Shown one piece after another: positions 1 through 8,795 of a stretch of DNA of 64,000 nucleotides. The notes beneath the pieces are model-generated. The model had not been told where the DNA came from. It searched no databases and saw nothing but the letters and a program-made list of their open reading frames with translations. The translations under genes were made by a program, and so were the position numbers. Location: NCBI RefSeq assembly GCF_000974985.2, contig NZ_LAVA02000010.1, positions 91,173 to 155,172 on the forward strand, written 5' to 3'. The first letter of the stretch is position 1, and each line of letters starts with the position of its first letter. Source of the stretch: Streptomyces mangrovisoli (lineage in GTDB: Bacteria > Actinomycetota > Actinomycetes > Streptomycetales > Streptomycetaceae).

Positions 1-1013
1 AGCATGTCCTCCTCGGCCGCCGCCACGATCCTCGCCATCGTCCGTACGGTCTCGATGGCGTACTTGCCGACGCTGGTCTCGCCGGACAGCATCACCGCGT
101 CCGCGCCGTCGAGCACGGCGTTGGCGACGTCGGAGGCCTCGGCCCGGGTCGGCCGCGAGTTCTCGATCATCGAGTCGAGCATCTGGGTGGCGACGATGGC
201 CGGCTTGGCGTTGCGCTTGGCGAGCTTGACGGCCCGCTTCTGCACGATGGGCACCTGCTCCAGGGGCATCTCCACGCCCAGGTCGCCACGGGCCACCATG
301 ACGCCGTCGAACGCGGCGACGATGTCGTCGATCGCCTCCACCGCCTGCGGCTTCTCCACCTTGGCGATCACCGGGAGGCGGCGGCCCTCCTCGTCCATGA
401 TCCGGTGCACGGGCTCGATGTCCCGGCCGCTGCGCACGAAGGACAGCGCGATGACGTCGAAGCCGGCGCGCAGCGCCCAGCGCAGGTCGGCCTCGTCCTT
501 CTCGGAGAGGGCGGGCACGGAGACCGCGACGCCGGGCAGGTTCAGGCCCTTGTGGTCGGAGACGAAGCCGCCCTCCACGACCGTGGTGCGGACCCGGGGG
601 CCGTCGACCGCGGTGACCTCCAGGCACACCTTGCCGTCGTCGACGAGGACGCGCTCACCCGGAGTGACATCGCCCGCCAGGCCGGAGTACGTCGTTCCGC
701 AGCCGTTGCGGTCGCCCTCCGCGCCCTCCTCGACGGTGATGGTGAAGGTGTCGCCCCGTTCAAGGAGTACGGGCCCTTCGGCGAAGTGGCCGAGCCGGAT
801 CTTCGGGCCTTGAAGGTCGGCAAGGGTGCCGACGCTGCGCCCGGTCTCGTCGGCGGCCTTGCGCACATGCCGGTAACGCTCTTCGTGCTCGGCGTAGCCG
901 CCGTGGCTGAGGTTGAATCGGGCAACGTCCATTCCGGCCTCGACCAGGGCCTTGATCTGGTCGTATGCATCGGTGGCGGGGCCCAGAGTACAGACGATCT
1001 TTGCTCGGCGCAT
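1..1013 (-). CDS. pyk: Pyruvate kinase (partial, C-terminus outside window)
   Basis: Converts phosphoenolpyruvate and ADP to pyruvate and ATP, the last step of glycolysis, in the cytosol. The translation starts [12 protein letters not shown] and shows family motifs in order: FNLSHG, the ADLQGPKIR region, and the active-site stretch [14 protein letters not shown] followed by [10 protein letters not shown] and ATQMLDSMI. About 337 of the usual ~475 residues are present; the C-terminal regulatory domain lies before position 1. The ATG at 1013 fits the family N-terminus exactly. It is downstream of, and in the same direction as, the SIMPL/desB/desA genes but 122 bp away, so it probably has its own promoter. 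Confidence 0.97.
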   Translation of the reverse strand, partial: MRRAKIVCTLGPATDAYDQIKALVEAGMDVARFNLSHGGYAEHEERYRHVRKAADETGRSVGTLADLQGPKIRLGHFAEGPVLLERGDTFTITVEEGAEGDRNGCGTTYSGLAGDVTPGERVLVDDGKVCLEVTAVDGPRVRTTVVEGGFVSDHKGLNLPGVAVSVPALSEKDEADLRWALRAGFDVIALSFVRSGRDIEPVHRIMDEEGRRLPVIAKVEKPQAVEAIDDIVAAFDGVMVARGDLGVEMPLEQVPIVQKRAVKLAKRNAKPAIVATQMLDSMIENSRPTRAEASDVANAVLDGADAVMLSGETSVGKYAIETVRTMARIVAAAEEDM

Positions 1014-1068
1014 GATTCGAGCCTATGCCTTACCGGCGGGTAGAGAATTGGCCGCACATGACTACTCA

Positions 1069-1103
1069 ACAACCGTTGGGTGAAGCACTCTTGACAACTG
1101 TTG
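1069..1103. promoter_or_regulatory. Two ACAACYGTTG palindromic boxes upstream of pyk
   Basis: ACAACCGTTG (1069-1078) and ACAACTGTTG (1094-1103) are near-identical partly palindromic decamers, 25 bp apart start to start, in the 122-bp gap before pyk. The gap is AT-richer than its surroundings. Twofold symmetry and position suggest an operator, but no regulator can be named from the sequence. Confidence 0.3.
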
Positions 1104-1135
1104 AATTGTGCGGAGCCCCGCTCCGATGAGCATAT

Positions 1136-1876
1136 TCATCCGGACGGGTTTTCGTCCGGGAACGGAATTCCGAGCCGCGGCGGCACCATCGTGAAGCGCG
1201 CGTTCACCGCGGCGTGCACGCGCTGTCGCTGCGGTTCGAGATCGAGGGGCGGGGCGGCCTCCTCCGCGCCGCCGCCCAGGCTCATGGAGCGCATCCGGCC
1301 GCCGGACGGCGCCGGCCGGCCGCCGTACTCCGCGCCGATGTCCGCGAGCTCGACGAGCGCGGCGAGCGAGGTGCCGAGCGCCTGCGCGTACTCCGTGGCC
1401 CGCTGGACGGCGTCCCGCACGGCCTGGCGGCGGGCCCGGCCGTGCACGGGCGAGTCGGGGCGCAGCGCCCACCACGGGCCCTCGACCGCGGTGAGCTCCG
1501 AGTCGGCGAGCCGGGTGGTGAGTTCGCCGAGGACGGTGAAGTCGGTGAGCTCGGCGGAGAGCTGCACGCTGCCCTGGTAGGTGCGGACCTTCTCGCCCCG
1601 GCCGCGCGCGCCGAGCACCGGGGTGAGGGAGAAGCGGCCGGTCTCCAGGCGCTCGACGGCGTCGCCGTAGGACTTGACGAGGTCGAGGACGGTCGCGTTG
1701 CGCCGGGTGAGGTCGTCCAGGGCGGCGCGGCGGTCCTTGCCGCGGGCGGCGACCGTGATGCCGATCCGGGCGATCTCCGGGTCGACCTCCAGGCGGGCCT
1801 CGCCGCGGACGGCGACGCGCGGGGCGTCCGGGGTGCCGTGCGGACCGTTGGGCGTCTGCGGTTCGTCCAGGCTCAT
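1136..1876 (-). CDS. SIMPL domain-containing protein (DUF541)
   Basis: 246 aa. The core has the DUF541/SIMPL pattern: VAVRGEARLEVDPEIARIGITV near residues 21-42, then repeated beta-alpha segments with ALDDLTRRNATVLDLVKSYGD and a C-terminal VHAAVNARFTM strand. Members are periplasmic or cytosolic oligomeric proteins of poorly known function. No signal peptide is seen in this one, which begins with a polar, proline-rich tail. Its ATG overlaps the stop of the N-hydroxylase gene as ATGA (1876-1873), so translation is probably coupled to it. The function in this setting is unknown. Confidence 0.8.
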   Translation of the reverse strand: MSLDEPQTPNGPHGTPDAPRVAVRGEARLEVDPEIARIGITVAARGKDRRAALDDLTRRNATVLDLVKSYGDAVERLETGRFSLTPVLGARGRGEKVRTYQGSVQLSAELTDFTVLGELTTRLADSELTAVEGPWWALRPDSPVHGRARRQAVRDAVQRATEYAQALGTSLAALVELADIGAEYGGRPAPSGGRMRSMSLGGGAEEAAPPLDLEPQRQRVHAAVNARFTMVPPRLGIPFPDENPSG

Positions 1877-3306
1877 GTGCCCACTCTGTCATGGACCACG
1901 GCCGCGGACCGGGCGGCCGTCGCCTGCCGGGCCTGCGGGATGCGCGGCTCCGGGTCGAGTCCGAAGGTGGTGAAGGCGGTGCGCGACGGCAGCGGGTAGA
2001 TCCCCTTGCCGGTCAGGGTGTTGAGGATGGTGGCGCTGCGGACGGCGGCGAGGCCGAGGTCGGGGGCGCCGACGCCGTGGCTGTGCCGTTCGGCGTTCTG
2101 GACGAAGACGGAGCCGGTGACGGACGGGTCGAGGACGAGTCTGAACTGCTCGTCGATGCGCGGCCGTTCGGAGGCGTCGCGGCGCAGATAGGGGTCGAGT
2201 CCGGCGAGGATGCGGTCGAGCGGGCGCTCGCGGTAACCGGTGGCGAGGACGACGGCGTCGGTCGTCAGCCGCGAGCGGCTGCCCTGCTGGAGGTGTTCCA
2301 GGTGCAGTTCGAGCTTGGTGGTGGACAGGCGGCCCGCCGTGCGGACGCGGACGCCCGGGGTGAGGACGGCGTCCGGCCAGCCGCCGTGCACGGTGCGCCG
2401 GTACAGCTCGTCGTGGATGGCGGCGGCGGTGTCCGCGGCGATGCCCTTGTGCAGCTGCCACTGGTCGGCGAGGAGCCGGTCGCGCACGGGTTCGGCGAGC
2501 GCGTGGAAGTAGCGCGTGTAGTCGGGGGTGAAGTGCTCCAGGCCGAGCTTGGAGTACTCCATGGGCGCGAACGCCTCGGTGCGGCCGATCCAGTGCAGGC
2601 GCTCGTGGCCCGGAGGGCGGTGGCGCAGCAGGTCGAGGAAGACCTCGGCGCCGGACTGTCCGGAGCCGACGACGGTGACGTGTCCGGCGGCGAGGAAGGC
2701 GTCGCGGTGCGCGAGGTAGTCGGCGGCGTGCACGACGCGGACGCCGGGGGCGTCGACGAGCGGCCGCAGCGGGTCCGGCACGTGGGGGGCGGTGCCGAGG
2801 CCGAGCACGACGTTCCTGGTGTACGTCCGGCCGGGGGTGCCGGGCCGGCCGTCGGCGGCGGGGCGGGTGAAGTCGACCTCGAACAGGTCGCGTTCGGGGT
2901 TCCAGCGGACGGCGTCGACCTGGTGGGAGAAGTGCAGTCCGGGGAGGTTCTCGCAGACCCAGCGGCAGTAGGCGTCGTACTCGGTGCGCTGGATGTGGAA
3001 GCGCTCGGCGAAGTAGAAGGGGAAGAGGCGGTCGCGGGCCCTGAGATGGCTGAGGAAGGACCAGGGGCTCGACGGGTCGGCGAGCGTCACCAGGTCGGCG
3101 AGGAAGGGCACTTGGACGGTGGCGCCGTCGAGCAGCAGGCCGGGGTGCCAGGAGAAGGCGGGGCGCTGCTCGTAGAAGACGGCGTCGAGTTCGGCGAGCG
3201 GCTGGGCGAGCGCGGCGAGCGAGAGGTTGCACGGGCCGATGCCGATGCCGACCAGGTCGCGGGGGGTCGCGGGCTCGGGGCGCGGGGAGTGGGGTGCGGT
3301 GCTCAT
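1873..3306 (-). CDS. Lysine/ornithine/diamine N-monooxygenase, DesB/IucD family
   Basis: 477 aa FAD- and NADPH-dependent N-hydroxylase of the SidA/IucD/DesB family, which makes N-hydroxy amines for hydroxamate siderophores. Visible features: N-terminal FAD site DLVGIGIGPCNLSLAAL, the FSWHPGLLL substrate-pocket segment, the NADPH site VTVVGSGQSGAEVF near residue 215, and the C-terminal ATGY motif typical of the family. The ATG at 3306 overlaps the decarboxylase stop (ATGA). Next to the decarboxylase it would hydroxylate the decarboxylated diamine, as DesB does with cadaverine. The substrate is inferred; no NIS synthetase (DesD) or acyltransferase (DesC) gene is nearby. Confidence 0.88.
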   Translation of the reverse strand: MSTAPHSPRPEPATPRDLVGIGIGPCNLSLAALAQPLAELDAVFYEQRPAFSWHPGLLLDGATVQVPFLADLVTLADPSSPWSFLSHLRARDRLFPFYFAERFHIQRTEYDAYCRWVCENLPGLHFSHQVDAVRWNPERDLFEVDFTRPAADGRPGTPGRTYTRNVVLGLGTAPHVPDPLRPLVDAPGVRVVHAADYLAHRDAFLAAGHVTVVGSGQSGAEVFLDLLRHRPPGHERLHWIGRTEAFAPMEYSKLGLEHFTPDYTRYFHALAEPVRDRLLADQWQLHKGIAADTAAAIHDELYRRTVHGGWPDAVLTPGVRVRTAGRLSTTKLELHLEHLQQGSRSRLTTDAVVLATGYRERPLDRILAGLDPYLRRDASERPRIDEQFRLVLDPSVTGSVFVQNAERHSHGVGAPDLGLAAVRSATILNTLTGKGIYPLPSRTAFTTFGLDPEPRIPQARQATAARSAAVVHDRVGT

Positions 3307-4685
3307 GCGCGGGGGTGTCCTTCCACGGCGTCTGCGGCGAGTTCGAGGAGTGCGGCCGACTCCTCGGGCCGGATGTGGGGGTTGAGAAGGGTGGCCTTGA
3401 GCCAGAGGCGGCCGTCGAGCCGGGCCCGGCCGAGGACGGCGCGGCCGCCGGTCAGCAGCGTGCGGCGGACGGCGGCGACGGTGTCGTCGTCGGCGTCCGC
3501 GGGCCGGAACAGCACGGTGCTGATCGTGGGCTGGTCGTAGAGGTCGAAGCGCGGGTCGTTCTCGACGCGGCGGGCGAACTCCCGTGCGTGGGCGCAGACC
3601 TGGTCGACGAGCGCGCCGAGTCCCCGACGGCCGAGGGTCTTCAGGGTGACGGCGGTCTTGAGGACGTCGGGGCGGCGGCTGGTGCGCAGGGAGCGGCCGA
3701 GGAGGTCGGGCAGGCCCGCCTCGGTGTCGTCGTCGGCGTTGAGGTAGTCGGCGCGCTGGTGCAGTACGGCGAGGTCGCGGCCGTCGCGCACGGCGAGGAG
3801 GCCCGCGGCGACCGGCTGCCAACCGAGCTTGTGCAGGTCGAGGGTGACGGAGTGGGCGGCCTCGATGCCGGTGAGCAGGGCGCGGTGGCGGTCGCTGAAC
3901 ACGAGGGGGCCGCCGTAGGCCGCGTCGACGTGCAGCCGGGCGCCGTGCGCGGCGCACAGGCGGACGATCTCGGGCAGCGGGTCGACGAGGCCCGCGTCGG
4001 TGGTGCCGGCGGTGGCGGCGACCAGCAGCGGGCCGGTGAGGTCGGTGAGGGCGTCGTCGAGGGCGGCCGGGTCGAGGGTGCCGGCGGGCGCCGGGACGAC
4101 GACGGGGTCGGGCAGGCCGAGCAGCCAGGCGGCGCGGGGCAGCGAGTGGTGCGCGTTGGCCCCGCAGACCAGCCGCACGCTGCCGCCGTGGGCCTCGCGG
4201 GCCAGCAGCAGGGCGAGCTGGTTGGACTCGGTGCCGCCGGTGGTGACGACGGCGTCGGCGCCCGCGGCGGGCCGGTGGATCTCGGCGGCGAGCGCGCGGG
4301 TGACCAGCGCCTCCAGCTCGGACGCCGCGGGGGCCTGGTCCCAGGAGTCGAGGGACGGGTTGAGGACGCTCGCGGCGAGGTCGGCGGCGGTGGCGACGGC
4401 GAGCGGCGGGCAGTGCAGATGGGCGGCGCAGAGCGGGTCGGCGGGGTCGGCGGCGCCCTCGGCGAGGGCGCGCACGAGCGTGCGCAGGGCGTCCGGGTCG
4501 CCCTTGTCGGGCAGTACGTCGCCCACGGCCGCCCGCACCCGCCCGGCGACCGCCTCCGGTCCGCCGGCGGGCAGCGGCCCGCCCCGCGCGCGTGCGCCGT
4601 CGTCCAGCGCCCCGAGAACGGTCTCCAGCAGCGGCCGCAGGGCCCCGGGGCCGTCCGCACCCGAGGCGAGAGCCGGCACGCCCAT
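3303..4685 (-). CDS. PLP-dependent decarboxylase, DesA/diaminobutyrate decarboxylase-like
   Basis: 460 aa group II PLP decarboxylase. The cofactor site is clear: HVDAAYGG with the PLP-pyridine aspartate, and DLHKLGWQP containing the Schiff-base lysine; TTGGTESNQLALLLARE marks the N-terminal part of the PLP domain. Relatives decarboxylate lysine (DesA) or 2,4-diaminobutyrate; the sequence alone does not decide between them. The start at 4685 is chosen because GGAGG lies 5 nt before the ATG; a longer frame to 4910 lacks family similarity. The gene is followed by the N-hydroxylase with a 4-nt overlap, giving a two-enzyme N-hydroxydiamine module. Confidence 0.88.
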   Translation of the reverse strand: MGVPALASGADGPGALRPLLETVLGALDDGARARGGPLPAGGPEAVAGRVRAAVGDVLPDKGDPDALRTLVRALAEGAADPADPLCAAHLHCPPLAVATAADLAASVLNPSLDSWDQAPAASELEALVTRALAAEIHRPAAGADAVVTTGGTESNQLALLLAREAHGGSVRLVCGANAHHSLPRAAWLLGLPDPVVVPAPAGTLDPAALDDALTDLTGPLLVAATAGTTDAGLVDPLPEIVRLCAAHGARLHVDAAYGGPLVFSDRHRALLTGIEAAHSVTLDLHKLGWQPVAAGLLAVRDGRDLAVLHQRADYLNADDDTEAGLPDLLGRSLRTSRRPDVLKTAVTLKTLGRRGLGALVDQVCAHAREFARRVENDPRFDLYDQPTISTVLFRPADADDDTVAAVRRTLLTGGRAVLGRARLDGRLWLKATLLNPHIRPEESAALLELAADAVEGHPRA

Positions 4686-4991
4686 GCACACCTCCGAGTC
4701 CGGAACCGGCCACCACGGCGTCCCAGAACAAGGACACCTGTTCCCCCGAAGAACCCAACGACCGAGACCCGTACGGAGGTACTCCCGTTCGGGGTAATCG
4801 GGAAATCGTGCCGGGTGGCGGGGGCCGGTGTGGCTGGCCCGGGGTGCCGGGTGCGGGGGGCCGGGTGGTGCGTGCCGGAGGGCCCTTCGCCCGTACGGCG
4901 ACGGCGCCACCCCGGGTGCGGGATGGCGCCGTGGAGAGCCGGTGACGTCCTGGTGCGCTGTACGTCCAGGTGCCCTTCTACGTCCTGGTGG
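4686..4991. other. 306-bp intergenic region between pepN and the desA-like gene
   Basis: No coding sequence supported. It must hold the promoter of the desA-like gene. I looked for a DmdR1-type iron box (TTAGGTTAGGCTnnCCTAA pattern) and found none. At its pepN end are three direct repeats of ACGTCCWGGTG spaced 16-18 bp apart (about 4946-4990). Confidence 0.5.
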
Positions 4992-7475
4992 CTAGGCCTC
5001 GCGGACGCGCAACGCGCGGGCGAGGTCGTCGAGCTGGTCGACGAGCTTGCGGCGCAGGGCCGGGATGGGGTCGGCGTCCTGGAGGGTCCGTTCGCCGAGG
5101 CGGAGGGTCTCGGGGGCGACCGCGTGGGCGGGGAAGGCGTACCGGCCGGCGGCGTCCGCGATGGCGGGGCCGCGGCGGGCGGCCACGGCGACCGCGTCGT
5201 CGTAGTAGCGGGCGACGTACTCCCGCACCAGCTCCGCCTGTTCGGGCTGCCAGAAGCCCTGCGCGGTCGCGGTGAACAGATAGTTGGAGAGGTCGTCGGA
5301 GGCGAACATGGAGTCCCAGGCGCGCCGCTTGGTCTCCGGGTCGGGCAGGGCGGCGCGGCAACGGGCGGCGCCCTCCTGGCCGGTCGCGCTCGGGTCCTGG
5401 GCCAGCTCGGCGGCGATCGCGGCCTCGTCGGTGGCGCCGAGCACGGCGAGCCGGCCGAGGATGCGCCAGCGCAGTTCGGGGTCGAGCTCCGGGCCGCCCG
5501 GCACGGTGCCGTCGGTGAGCCACGCGGCGATGGTGTCGGGGTGCGCGGCGACGTCGATGAAGTGGCGTACGGCGATCAGCCGCAGGCCGGGGTTGTCGCC
5601 GTCCTCGGTGCGCCGGATCAGGTCGCGGCAGAGCGAGGTCAGGGTGGCGAGCGCGGCCGGCCGGTCCTCGGCGCCCAGGTAGCGGCCGGCGACATGGGTG
5701 GCGGCGAAGGCGAGCACGCCCTGGACGAGGGCGAGGTCGGTCTCGTACGGCAGGTGGGCGCGGGCGGCGTCCAGGTAGGCGGCGGGCGGCAGTTCGCCGT
5801 CGCGGACGGCGTCCCGCAGCGCGTTCCACACGACCGCGCGGGTGAGGGCGTCGGGCAGACCGGACAGCGAGGTGCGGACGGTGTCGAAGGACTGCTCGTC
5901 GAAGCGGACCTTGGCGTAGGTCAGGTCGCCGTCGTTGAGCAGCAGCAGCGCGGGGCGCTTGCCGATCGGCAGCGGGGCGGACTGCGGCACGTCGACGTCG
6001 AGCCGCTCGCGCAGCACCAGGCGGCGCCCGCCCGGGCCGTCCAGGTCGTACAGGCCGACGGCGATGCGGTGCGGGCGGCTGCCCGCGCGCTCCACGGTCA
6101 GCGTGTGGCCGCCCTCGGGGCCGGCGGCGATGCGCGGGGTGAGGGTGTCGACGCCGGTGGTGCGCAGCCAGGTGTCGGCCCAGGCGTGCACGTCGCGCTC
6201 GGTGGCCCCGGCGAGGGAGTCGATGAAGTCGGCGAGCGTGGCGTTGCCGAAGCGGTGCCGGGCGAAGTGCGTGTTGATGCCGGCCAGGAAGTCCTTCTCG
6301 CCGAGCCAGGCGACGAGCTGGCGCAGCGCGGAGGCGCCCTTGGCGTAGGAGATCCCGTCGAAGTTGAGCAGCGCGGAGGCGGTGTCGTCGACGGCCTCGG
6401 GGGCGACGGGGTGGGTGGAGGGGCGCTGGTCGGCGTCGTACCCCCACGACTTGCGGGCCACCCCGAAGTCGACCCAGGTGTCGGTGAAGCGGGTCGCCTC
6501 GATGAGGGTCTGGTAGCCCATGTACTCGGCGAACGACTCGTTCAGCCAGATGTCGTCCCACCACTTGAGGGTGACGAGGTCGCCGAACCACATGTGGGCC
6601 ATCTCGTGCGCGACGACCATGGCGCGGACCTGGCGCTCGGTGTCGGTGACCGCGGAGCGGTAGACGAACTCGTCGCGGAAGGTGACCAGGCCCGGGTTCT
6701 CCATGGCGCCGGCGTTGAACTCGGGGACGAACGCCTGGTCGTAGGAGTCGAAGGGGTACGGCTCCTCGAACTTCTCGTGGTAGCGGTCGAAGCACGCGCG
6801 CGTGATGTCGAAGAGTTCGTCGGCGTCGGCGTCGAGGTAGGGGGCGAGGGAGCGGCGGCAGTGCAGGCCGAAGGGCAGGCCGCGGTGCTCGGTGCGCACG
6901 GAGTGCCAGGGGCCGGCGGCGACGGCGACCAGGTAGGTGGAGATCAGCGGCGTGGCCGCGGCCTGCCAGCGGCCCTCGCCCAGGTCCTCGGTGATGCCGT
7001 TGGACAGCACGGACCAGCCGTCGGGGGCGGTGACGGTCAGCTCGAAGACGGACTTGAGGTCGGGCTGGTCGAAGGCGGCGAAGACGCGCTGGACGTCCTC
7101 CATGAACAGCTGGGTGTAGACGTACGCCTCGCCGTCGGTGGGGTCGGTGAAGCGGTGCATGCCCTCACCGGTGCGCGAGTAGCGCATGGCGGCGTCCACG
7201 TGCAGCTCGTGCTCGCCCGCGGTGAGGTTCGTCAGCGGCAGCCGGTTGCCGTCCAGCGTCGTGATGTCGAGCGGCTGTCCGTCGAGGGTGGCGGAGCGCA
7301 GTTCGGCGGGGCGCAGCTCCACGAACGTGTCCGCGTCCGTACGCGCGCTGAACCGGATCACGGTGCGCGAGTCGAAGGTCTCGTCGCCGGTGGTCAGATC
7401 GAGGGCGATCGTGTACCGGTGGACGTCGAGGAGCTGTGCACGGGTCTGCGCTTCGTTGCGCGTCAGTACGGACAT
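4992..7475 (-). CDS. pepN: Aminopeptidase N (M1 zinc metallopeptidase)
   Basis: About 827 aa. Removes N-terminal amino acids from peptides in the cytosol. The exopeptidase motif GAMEN is present (FNAGAMENPGLVTF), followed by the zinc site HEMAHMW and, 18 residues on, the third ligand glutamate in NESFAEY, as expected for M1. An ERAP-like helical C-terminal domain follows. The start is uncertain: ATG at 7475 (MSVLTRNEAQ) matches the family N-terminus; ATG at 7484 is three codons upstream and has a weak AGG four nt before it. The response regulator gene is directly upstream in the same direction, 82 bp away. Confidence 0.95.
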   Translation of the reverse strand: MSVLTRNEAQTRAQLLDVHRYTIALDLTTGDETFDSRTVIRFSARTDADTFVELRPAELRSATLDGQPLDITTLDGNRLPLTNLTAGEHELHVDAAMRYSRTGEGMHRFTDPTDGEAYVYTQLFMEDVQRVFAAFDQPDLKSVFELTVTAPDGWSVLSNGITEDLGEGRWQAAATPLISTYLVAVAAGPWHSVRTEHRGLPFGLHCRRSLAPYLDADADELFDITRACFDRYHEKFEEPYPFDSYDQAFVPEFNAGAMENPGLVTFRDEFVYRSAVTDTERQVRAMVVAHEMAHMWFGDLVTLKWWDDIWLNESFAEYMGYQTLIEATRFTDTWVDFGVARKSWGYDADQRPSTHPVAPEAVDDTASALLNFDGISYAKGASALRQLVAWLGEKDFLAGINTHFARHRFGNATLADFIDSLAGATERDVHAWADTWLRTTGVDTLTPRIAAGPEGGHTLTVERAGSRPHRIAVGLYDLDGPGGRRLVLRERLDVDVPQSAPLPIGKRPALLLLNDGDLTYAKVRFDEQSFDTVRTSLSGLPDALTRAVVWNALRDAVRDGELPPAAYLDAARAHLPYETDLALVQGVLAFAATHVAGRYLGAEDRPAALATLTSLCRDLIRRTEDGDNPGLRLIAVRHFIDVAAHPDTIAAWLTDGTVPGGPELDPELRWRILGRLAVLGATDEAAIAAELAQDPSATGQEGAARCRAALPDPETKRRAWDSMFASDDLSNYLFTATAQGFWQPEQAELVREYVARYYDDAVAVAARRGPAIADAAGRYAFPAHAVAPETLRLGERTLQDADPIPALRRKLVDQLDDLARALRVREA

Positions 7476-7557
7476 GAACGACATGCTGCCTGATGACACC
7501 GACAACGCACAGAGGAGGTCCGTTACGCGCCTTATGTCCGCGCCCCGCGTCCGCGCC

Positions 7558-8151
7558 TCACGTCCGCTCGCGCGCCGGCGCCGCCCGGGTGACCTGCCGC
7601 GGAGGCGGAACCCCGGCGTCCGGCGGGGTGAGCGCCGGGTGCCGGTGGGGCTGCACGCGCGCGGGACCGTCCTCGACCAGCTCACGGATCGCGTCGCCGC
7701 AGCCGTCCGCGCCGCCCTTCGCGACCAGCTCGCGGAGCGCGCGGAGCTCCGCCTCCAGGGCGAGCCGGTGCTGATGGGCGTCGTAGAGGTAGCGGATCTT
7801 GGTGCGCAGGGCCCAGGGGTCGACCGGCTTGGGCAGCAGGTCGGCGACGCCGAGCGCGAACGCGGCGGAGATGAGGTCGTGGTCGGCGCCGAAACCGGTG
7901 AGCAGGACGACCGGTATGTGCTGCGTCTGCTCCAGCCGGCGCAGATAGCGCACCACGTCCAGCCCGTCGGCCCCCGGCAGCCGCACGTCCAGCAGCAGGA
8001 GGCCGACCCGGCCGCGCAGCACCTGCTTGAGGGCCTCGTCGCCGCTGGTGGCACGGCCGAGCCGGTAGCCGAGCGGGGACAGGGCGCTCTCCAGGGCGTA
8101 GAGCGTGTCCTGGTGGTCGTCGACGATGAGGATCTGGTCGTCCGCTGGCAT
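7558..8151 (-). CDS. Single-domain response regulator with proline-rich tail
   Basis: 197 aa. A receiver domain fills residues ~5-120: acidic pair in ILIVDDHQD, phospho-acceptor Asp in LLLLDVRLPGADG, conserved Thr/Ser region VVLLTGFGAD, and the KP motif in LLPKPVDPW. A short helical segment rich in Glu/Arg/Leu follows, then a Pro/Arg-rich C-terminus. No DNA-binding or enzymatic output domain is visible, and no histidine kinase gene is adjacent, so it probably acts by protein contact. The ATG at 8151 was preferred over a GTG at 8181 because the receiver fold begins a few residues later. Confidence 0.85.
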   Translation of the reverse strand: MPADDQILIVDDHQDTLYALESALSPLGYRLGRATSGDEALKQVLRGRVGLLLLDVRLPGADGLDVVRYLRRLEQTQHIPVVLLTGFGADHDLISAAFALGVADLLPKPVDPWALRTKIRYLYDAHQHRLALEAELRALRELVAKGGADGCGDAIRELVEDGPARVQPHRHPALTPPDAGVPPPRQVTRAAPARERT

Positions 8152-8291
8152 GGCCTGACGTCCCTCCCGCGGTGGGACCACCAGCTTACGTCCGGACCCT
8201 GACAGTCAGTGCTCACCGGCTGACGATGAGTGCACGGTTCAGGACATCCGGCGCCGGGCCCGCCGTCCGGCCCGCCGCGCGTCGGGCGAGG

Positions 8292-8651
8292 TCAGCCGGT
8301 GACGGGCCGCTCGCCGCCGACGGTGCTCTCGGCGATCCGCTCGTGGTGCCGGATGACCTCGGCGATGATGAAATTCAGGAACTTCTCAGCGAAGGCCGGG
8401 TCGAGCTTGGCGCTCTCGGCGAGGGCGCGCAGCCGCTCGATCTGCCGGGCCTCGCGGGCCTGGTCGGCGGGCGGCAGCTGGTGCGCGGCCTTGAGATGGC
8501 CGACCTGCTGCGTGCACTTGAAGCGTTCGGCGAGCATGTGGACGACGGCCGCGTCGATGTTGTCGATGCTGTCGCGCAGTCGCGCCAGCTCCTCGAGGAC
8601 GAGCGGGTCGACGGGGCCGACGTCACCGGTGCCGGTGTTGCTGGTGGTCAT
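8292..8651 (-). CDS. Chorismate mutase, AroQ-type
   Basis: 119 aa, all helical. Converts chorismate to prephenate for phenylalanine and tyrosine synthesis. The AroQ pattern is present: LARLRDSIDNIDAAVVHMLAERF (helix 1 with its catalytic Arg), K in VGHLKAAHQLPPAD, R in REARQIERLRALAE, and the C-terminal FLNFIIAEVIRHHERI helix. Gene is a single-function mutase, not fused to a dehydratase. It is divergent from the zinc-ribbon metalloprotein gene, 144 bp apart. Confidence 0.93.
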   Translation of the reverse strand: MTTSNTGTGDVGPVDPLVLEELARLRDSIDNIDAAVVHMLAERFKCTQQVGHLKAAHQLPPADQAREARQIERLRALAESAKLDPAFAEKFLNFIIAEVIRHHERIAESTVGGERPVTG

Positions 8652-8795
8652 GGGCGCCCACCCTATGCGCTGGGCGGCGCCCCGATCATCGCCGGGGCCG
8701 CCCGCGCGGGGCGGGAACTCGCGGCCGGGGGCAGGCGTTTTGTTCACGTCCGCCTACAGTGGGATGGAGTTCAGGGCGTCTTTGGGGGTACGGAC

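Noticed and set aside
4686..4830. Iron box (DmdR1/IdeR) for the desA-like gene
   Set aside because: No sequence close to TTAGGTTAGGCTnnCCTAA was found on either strand.
3294..7493. Very long plus-strand open frame (about 1400 codons) opposite desA and pepN
   Set aside because: Gly/Val/Glu-rich antisense shadow of high-GC genes. It spans two real minus-strand genes, with no RBS or family motif. Similar antisense frames opposite gltB and elsewhere were dropped for the same reason.
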